64,000 nucleotides of DNA. Source: Hedera helix (Eukaryota; Streptophyta; Magnoliopsida; Apiales; Araliaceae). The stretch's first letter is position 1; each line of letters starts with the position of its first letter. Position numbers and translations under genes: made by a program. The DNA lies in the NCBI GenBank assembly GCA_947179155.2, contig OX359282.1:14204010-14268009 (forward strand), written 5' to 3'. Below the pieces are notes generated by a model, which saw only the letters and a list, made by a program, of their open reading frames with translations, was not told where the DNA came from and did not search any database. Shown here piece after piece: positions 59,491-64,000 of this stretch.

Positions 59491-61622
59491 CTTAGTGAAC
59501 TAGAGTTTCCAGGCGTGATGAGTCCTAGAGTCCAACATGGAGCCCAATAGGAAGTCAAAATTGGTCAACATTGTTACATATACTCCTATATATATATATA
59601 TAAAGCATTAAAATAAATCAAAAATGGGTGATTTAAATCCCATTTGTTGAGATTTTTTAGGATCCCACTTGGATTGCTTGATTTCCTAGTTGCTTCTAAA
59701 TTGTTCCATGTCATAGTAGATAAACCAACGCTAGTCAATCACTTGTCATTCCACAAATCAATCCATGCAATAGTAAGCATCGATTAGCCTTAATTTCACC
59801 AACATTGGTGGATTAGGAGAGTTGATGCTAGATTAGTAGATGGCTATAAATAGGATGCTCCACACTTGTTTTATGTTGGTTAATTCATTTGCTAGAGAAT
59901 ACAAGACAGAAAGTGTGAGCATTTCTTAGAGAAAAAAAAAGAATACACTTGTGTTGAGTGATATAGCTAGAGGAAGGTCTTGGTGAATTTCCACAAGCAT
60001 CATCACATACTTTGGTAGGAGAAGAAGAAGAGCACACAAGTCACAAAGGTTTAAAAGTGTTATAACCTTATTTTATTTCATTTTAGTAGTCTAGAACGAT
60101 TTTGAACGGTTAAATCTATTTTTAACCGATCAAAACTCGTTTGGATGGTCTAGAAGTATTTATCTATGTAATATATGTATATTCATAGTTTGATGTGTTT
60201 ATATCATATTTTGGTATGTGTGTAAAGCCTGAAATTAGTATAAATTTTTATATCACACTTTACCGATAAAACCCTAAGTAGCTATGTGCTATATTTTGTG
60301 TCATTTCGAAATGTACAAGTTAAATACTTGATTTATATGGCTAGAAAGTTTTATGAGTGAGTTATAAAGCCAACACAACTTGAATCTCACAAAAATATGA
60401 AATAACAAAGAAGTTATGATTTTTACCGCAAAGGATGTTATTTTTAAACTCTAAGTGGTTCGATCCGTAAATTTCGTGTATAACGTTTTCAAAAAGACGA
60501 TCGAACCATGAAATATTGTAAAACAAGAAGATAGGAACACATCAACACTGATTTGGTATCATTTGGATATGTAGATATCATTTTATCAATGTTAGAACCA
60601 AAGAGATCAAAATAAGAAAATTAGGGTTTTAAAATCAGTGTCACCGCCGCAGCGGTGAAACACACTGTAACGGAAATTTTTGCACTACCGCCGCAGCGGT
60701 GAAACGTTCTGTTTGAAAAATAATAACTCTGAATTGGGTCGGGTCGGGCCCGGTCAGCCGGGTCGGGTTGGGTCAGGTTCGAGCCAGAAAATGAAAAATG
60801 TTCCAAAAAATATTTTATTATTTTTGGACTTAATAAATATACTTTCAAAATTTAATATAATTGAATTAATATGTAAAAGAGGTTAAATATTATTAAAGAG
60901 TTAATAATATAATTAAAATCAATAAAATATTATTATTAATATAATAATATTAGAAAATTATTAAAATATTATTAAATGTATAATAATATTATAAAGTGAA
61001 TAAAATATTATTAAAGGATTAATAATATTAATAAGACAATAAAATATTATTAAATGATTAATAATATTAGATAATTAATAAAATATTATTAAATAGTTAA
61101 TGATTAAAATATTATTAAATGATTAATAATATTAATACGATAATAAAATATTATTAAATGATTAATAATATTCATAAGGTAATAAAATATTATTAAACGA
61201 TTAATAATATTAGATAATTAATAAAATATTATTAAATGATTAATAATATTAGAAGATGAATAACATATTATTAAATGATTAATAATATTATAAGGTTAAT
61301 AAAATATTATTAAATAGTTAATAATATTATAGAGCTGTTAATATAGAGCAGTTAATAATATTATAGAGTTGTTAATTAGTATATGCATGCTAGTTTTAAA
61401 TTACTGTTATGTAATTACTGTGTAAATCTTTCGTATTTCCCTTAAGATATGTAATGTTACGATTAAGGTTGATAGACCTTGGGAAGTGTAGCCTTTTGAT
61501 AAGGAACCTTTTGTATTATTCCGCGTAGTTTGAATACAATTTATGTATTCATTGTTGTTAAGTATTGTACAGTGAGAACCAAACCCGAGGTTAAAAAACT
61601 TGGATTTGGGGTCGTCACAGGT

Positions 61623-61636
61623 TGGCATCAGAGTCG
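61623..61636 (+). other. Primer-binding site, initiator tRNA-Met type (chromovirus)
   Basis: TGGCATCAGAGTCG differs at two positions from the usual TGGTATCAGAGC. It begins four bases after the LTR end, which fixes the 5' LTR and the element's orientation. Confidence 0.8.
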
Positions 61637-61861
61637 TAGGTTAGAAACGTTAGGATTGCGAAACCTAAGTTATAACCTTAGTATTAAACTCATATCGAGT
61701 GCGTTAGGACATGAATCAGGGAGATTCATCAAGTTGGGTATTTTTGGAGATGGATTGAGAAAATCCATCGAGCCGAGATGTACATGATGAAATATCATTT
61801 CATTCCATCAATGAATATATTTTATTGCTGTACTAACATGTGTTATTTGTGTGATTGTAGG

Positions 61862-62632
61862 ATGACGGAGATAGGACAGTCGAGTACTGTTGTGGATGAG
61901 GTGATCTATACGGATATCCATATGGATACCGTACAGCCGTCGGTGGCTGCACTGGTTGAGGAGCCAGAGTCGGTTAAGGAGCCAGAGTCAGATCCCGAGG
62001 AGGGAGACCGAGAGGAGCCCGTCTGGGGCAGAGTGATGCGGTCGTACAGCGAGGAGGAGTCCAAGACTGAGGATGAGGAGCCAACAGAGTACGCTGATGG
62101 CATGGGCACTATCGCCAGTGACATCATCGATACTTTGACTACGGCTAATGATGAGCTAGAGGAGAGGGTTCAGCACCTGGAGGAGCAGAACCAGATTCAC
62201 CAGCAGACTGAGGAGTAGTATAGGGACACAGCTTACATGTTCTCTGGCGAGAACACAGAGCTGAAGGCGAGGATGACCGAGATAGAGGCCAAGTTAGTAG
62301 CAGCTGAGTTGAAGATTCAACAGACTCAGGCTGAGAGGGAGGCCATGAGAGGCCAGTTACAGCAGGCAGTGGATGCGAGGATTAACATGGAGATCCAGAG
62401 GGATGCAGCTCACGGGCAGATGCTAGAGCTGGAGGACGAGGTCAGGGAGAAGAGGGTGAGGATGGATAGGCTTAGTTATGTGTATCGCTCATCCTTTGGG
62501 AGATTTCAAAGTAGGGTACACTATTACCCAGCTGAGGAGGGCCAGATCATGCACACCATCAGTAGAGGAGTGGTCAGGGCTATCGGAGATGAGGAGTACG
62601 ACGATGCGGTTCATCGAGGGATGCACTGTTAG
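61862..62632 (+). CDS. Extra acidic coiled-coil ORF between 5' LTR and gag of the chromovirus (one internal stop)
   Basis: The frame starts at ATG 61862 (MTEIGQSSTVVDEVIYTDI) right after a splice-acceptor-like TTGTGTGATTGTAG and runs to TAG 62630-62632. A single in-frame TAG at 62216-62218, likely from CAG (NQIHQQTEE then YRDTAYMFSG), splits it into 118 and 137 codons. The first half is strongly acidic (EEPESVKEPESDPEEGDREE). From about residue 85 it is heptad-rich and probably coiled coil (TANDELEERVQHLEEQNQ, AKLVAAELKIQQTQAEREAM). The tail has RSSFGRFQSRVHYYP. It is GC-richer than its surroundings. It is not gag, protease or pol, and I do not recognise a family. Confidence 0.6.
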
Positions 62633-62984
62633 TTGTATTATTTCTTTATTTATGTTGTATGTACATAGATGCAGTAGAAACCCAACTTTTGTTTTGATAG
62701 AGGGTTAGTAAGTTGTAAATCCCGACTCTATGAAGTTGTGGGATATGATTATGTTAGATCCCGTCTTTTGTTTAACTTTCGGGGTCAGTAGCGTTTATAG
62801 CAGTATGCTTATGATATAAAAATGCTATGCACTGTATTTTAGCATATGAATATAAATGCATTTTCGTTTATATTTATATGTGTCGAGATGATTATTTGTA
62901 CTTTAGTTTAAATTAATTAAGATACAAAACGAGAGTAAAAAGATTGAAACAACTTTAATAAATTAAATTTTCTTTACACAGAAA
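62633..62984 (+). other. Chromovirus leader between the extra ORF and gag
   Basis: Non-coding. It ends in an acceptor-like TTTTCTTTACACAG directly before the gag ATG, so gag may be expressed from a spliced transcript. Confidence 0.45.
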
Positions 62985-64000
62985 ATGCCGCCACAGAGAA
63001 GAAATCAACGACTACCCCCACCACCACCCGAAAGGCAGTGAATGCTGGAGGGGTACCACCAAACTCAGTCCAAGAGTTCATGGAAATGCTAATGGGAGCA
63101 TTCTGCGGACGCAACGTAGAAGCTACTGGAGCACCAAACCCTGCCGCTCCACTAGCTAACTTTAAGGACTTCAAACTGATAGGACCACCCGAGTTCCGAG
63201 GGACCACAGATCCTATAGAAGCGCAAACCTGGTTAGAGGAGATGGAAAAAGTCTTCGAGATCGCACGAGTCGCGGAGGAGCAAATGACCTCATTTGCTAC
63301 CTTTATGATGAAAGGGAAGGCCAACCACTGGTGGAAGGCCAATAAGAGTAGAGCAGGGGATGGAACGATCGCATGGGCGCGATTCAAGGAAGTGTTCTTG
63401 GAGAACTACTTCCCAGAAAGTACACAGGCCAGGATAAAAGTCAAATTCCTGGAACTTAAGCAGGGTAGTATGACAGTATCCGATTATGTCGCCAAGTTCA
63501 ACGAATTGGTGAGATTTGCTCCACACCAGGTGGACACTGAATCAAGGTGATCAAGGAGGTTTGAATAGGGGGCTGAAACCATGGGTCTACAGTAGGGTCG
63601 TTGTTCTTCAGATTACCAACTTTGCAACGTTGCTAGAGAAATCTATAATAGCCGAAGGAGGAAATGAGGTCCTTAACAAACATAACCAGGAACGTAACAA
63701 GAAGAAGGGTGATGGAGGAAACCGAGAAAGTAATAGCAGTGGGGGCAGTAACTCAAATAAGCGCAAGTGGAACAACAACAACAACAAGAGTTCGGGGACA
63801 CCCCAGGGAAATGAGTCGAAGAAAAGTAACAAGTGCAGTAACTGCGGGAAGAACCACACGGGAGAATGTATGAGGGGGAAGAACGTATGTTATAACTGTG
63901 GGTAAAAGGGGCACATCACTCCCAATTGTCCCACACCAAAGAGGAAGGGTTGTTTCTCATGCAGAGCTATGGATCATCAGTTGAAAGATTGTCCAAAGAG
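62985..64000 (+). pseudogene. Chromovirus gag with zinc knuckles, frameshifted, cut by window edge
   Basis: The ATG at 62985 opens a short Pro-rich start (MPPQRRNQRLPPPPPERQ) that hits TGA at 63039. The main gag frame continues one base out of phase (63038-63550) with the capsid domain FKLIGPPEFRGTTDPIEAQT, TFMMKGKANHWWKANKSR, FKEVFLENYFPESTQ. Another frame change near 63545 leads to an Asn/Ser/Lys-rich linker and nucleocapsid zinc knuckles (CSNCGKNHTGEC, CYNCG then stop TAA, KGHITPNC, CFSCRAMDHQLKDC). At least two frameshifts and one nonsense codon show this copy is dead. Protease and pol would lie to the right of the window. Confidence 0.9.

Larger units (their letters stand above)
56798..61619 (+). 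repeat. 5' LTR of a plus-strand Tekay-like chromovirus (about 4.8 kb), containing block X copy 2
   Basis: The 3' edge is firm: GGGGTCGTCACA at 61619, followed by a tRNA-Met-type primer site. The 5' edge at 56798 is inferred because TGTAATGACCACGAATTTC mirrors the 3' edge (TGTGACGACCCCAAATCC in reverse). A TATA box (CTATAAATAG) lies at 59844-59853. From about 59530 onward it matches the solo LTR at 13182-17350 (GGAGCCCAATA near 59542, GGGTCGGGTCGGG near 60738, AT-rich palindromic array at 60885-61340), but it lacks the AGCCGTCGTGCTCACTC box region. Upstream of 59530 the two differ: this one carries block X and tandem repeats instead. No gene inside. Confidence 0.65.

Overview
This window looks like nuclear DNA of a eudicot. 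It is AT-rich and dominated by nested LTR retrotransposons of the Athila and chromovirus types. It contains one intact plant-specific PPR gene, two decayed copies of plant genes with GT-AG exon structure (exportin-4 and an 11S seed globulin), and plant DNA transposons. No rRNA gene, tRNA gene or bacterial feature is visible. Genus and species cannot be told from this sequence.

Region by region. 1-6770: the 5' LTR, gag-protease and decayed pol of an Athila element (minus strand), cut by the left window edge. It sits in the 3' end of a chromovirus whose 5-kb 3' LTR fills 6959-11933. 11934-13181: an unclassified motif-rich block (block X). 13182-17350: a minus-strand solo LTR with a perfect 5-bp target duplication. 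17356-20390: a second, degenerate Athila copy. 21265-24063: exportin-4 pseudogene. 26067-27794: a non-autonomous terminal-inverted-repeat element. 28806-30770: the one intact host gene, a mitochondrial PPR editing factor resembling MEF9. 31153-36710: a non-autonomous Athila derivative with two unequal LTRs. 38504-47405: an 8.9-kb Mutator-like element (MULE). 47491-47862: a hAT-type MITE. 49363-50922: an LTR-like sequence. 52151-53831: 11S globulin pseudogene. 55785-56793: a foldback array. 56798 to the window end: a plus-strand chromovirus with a 4.8-kb 5' LTR containing a second, inverted copy of block X, an extra open reading frame before gag, and a broken gag.

The most interesting object is the MULE. 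Its 245-bp ends differ at only 3 positions. It carries an uninterrupted FAR1/FHY3-like transposase reading frame (DDE and SWIM domains) on the plus strand. Facing it on the minus strand is a four-exon gene that I reconstruct as an ~834-residue fusion of a plant mobile domain to a Ulp1/C48 SUMO-protease domain. The protease His, Asp, Gln and Cys are all present, and the only break is one extra base in a 7-G run. The two genes converge, and the cargo gene probably starts beside or inside the right end. Other signals worth following are block X with its recurring TCGTAGAG motif and conserved hairpin, the acidic coiled-coil ORF upstream of chromovirus gag, and palindromes of the form CCGCTA...TAGCGG shared by the MULE ends and the foldback array.
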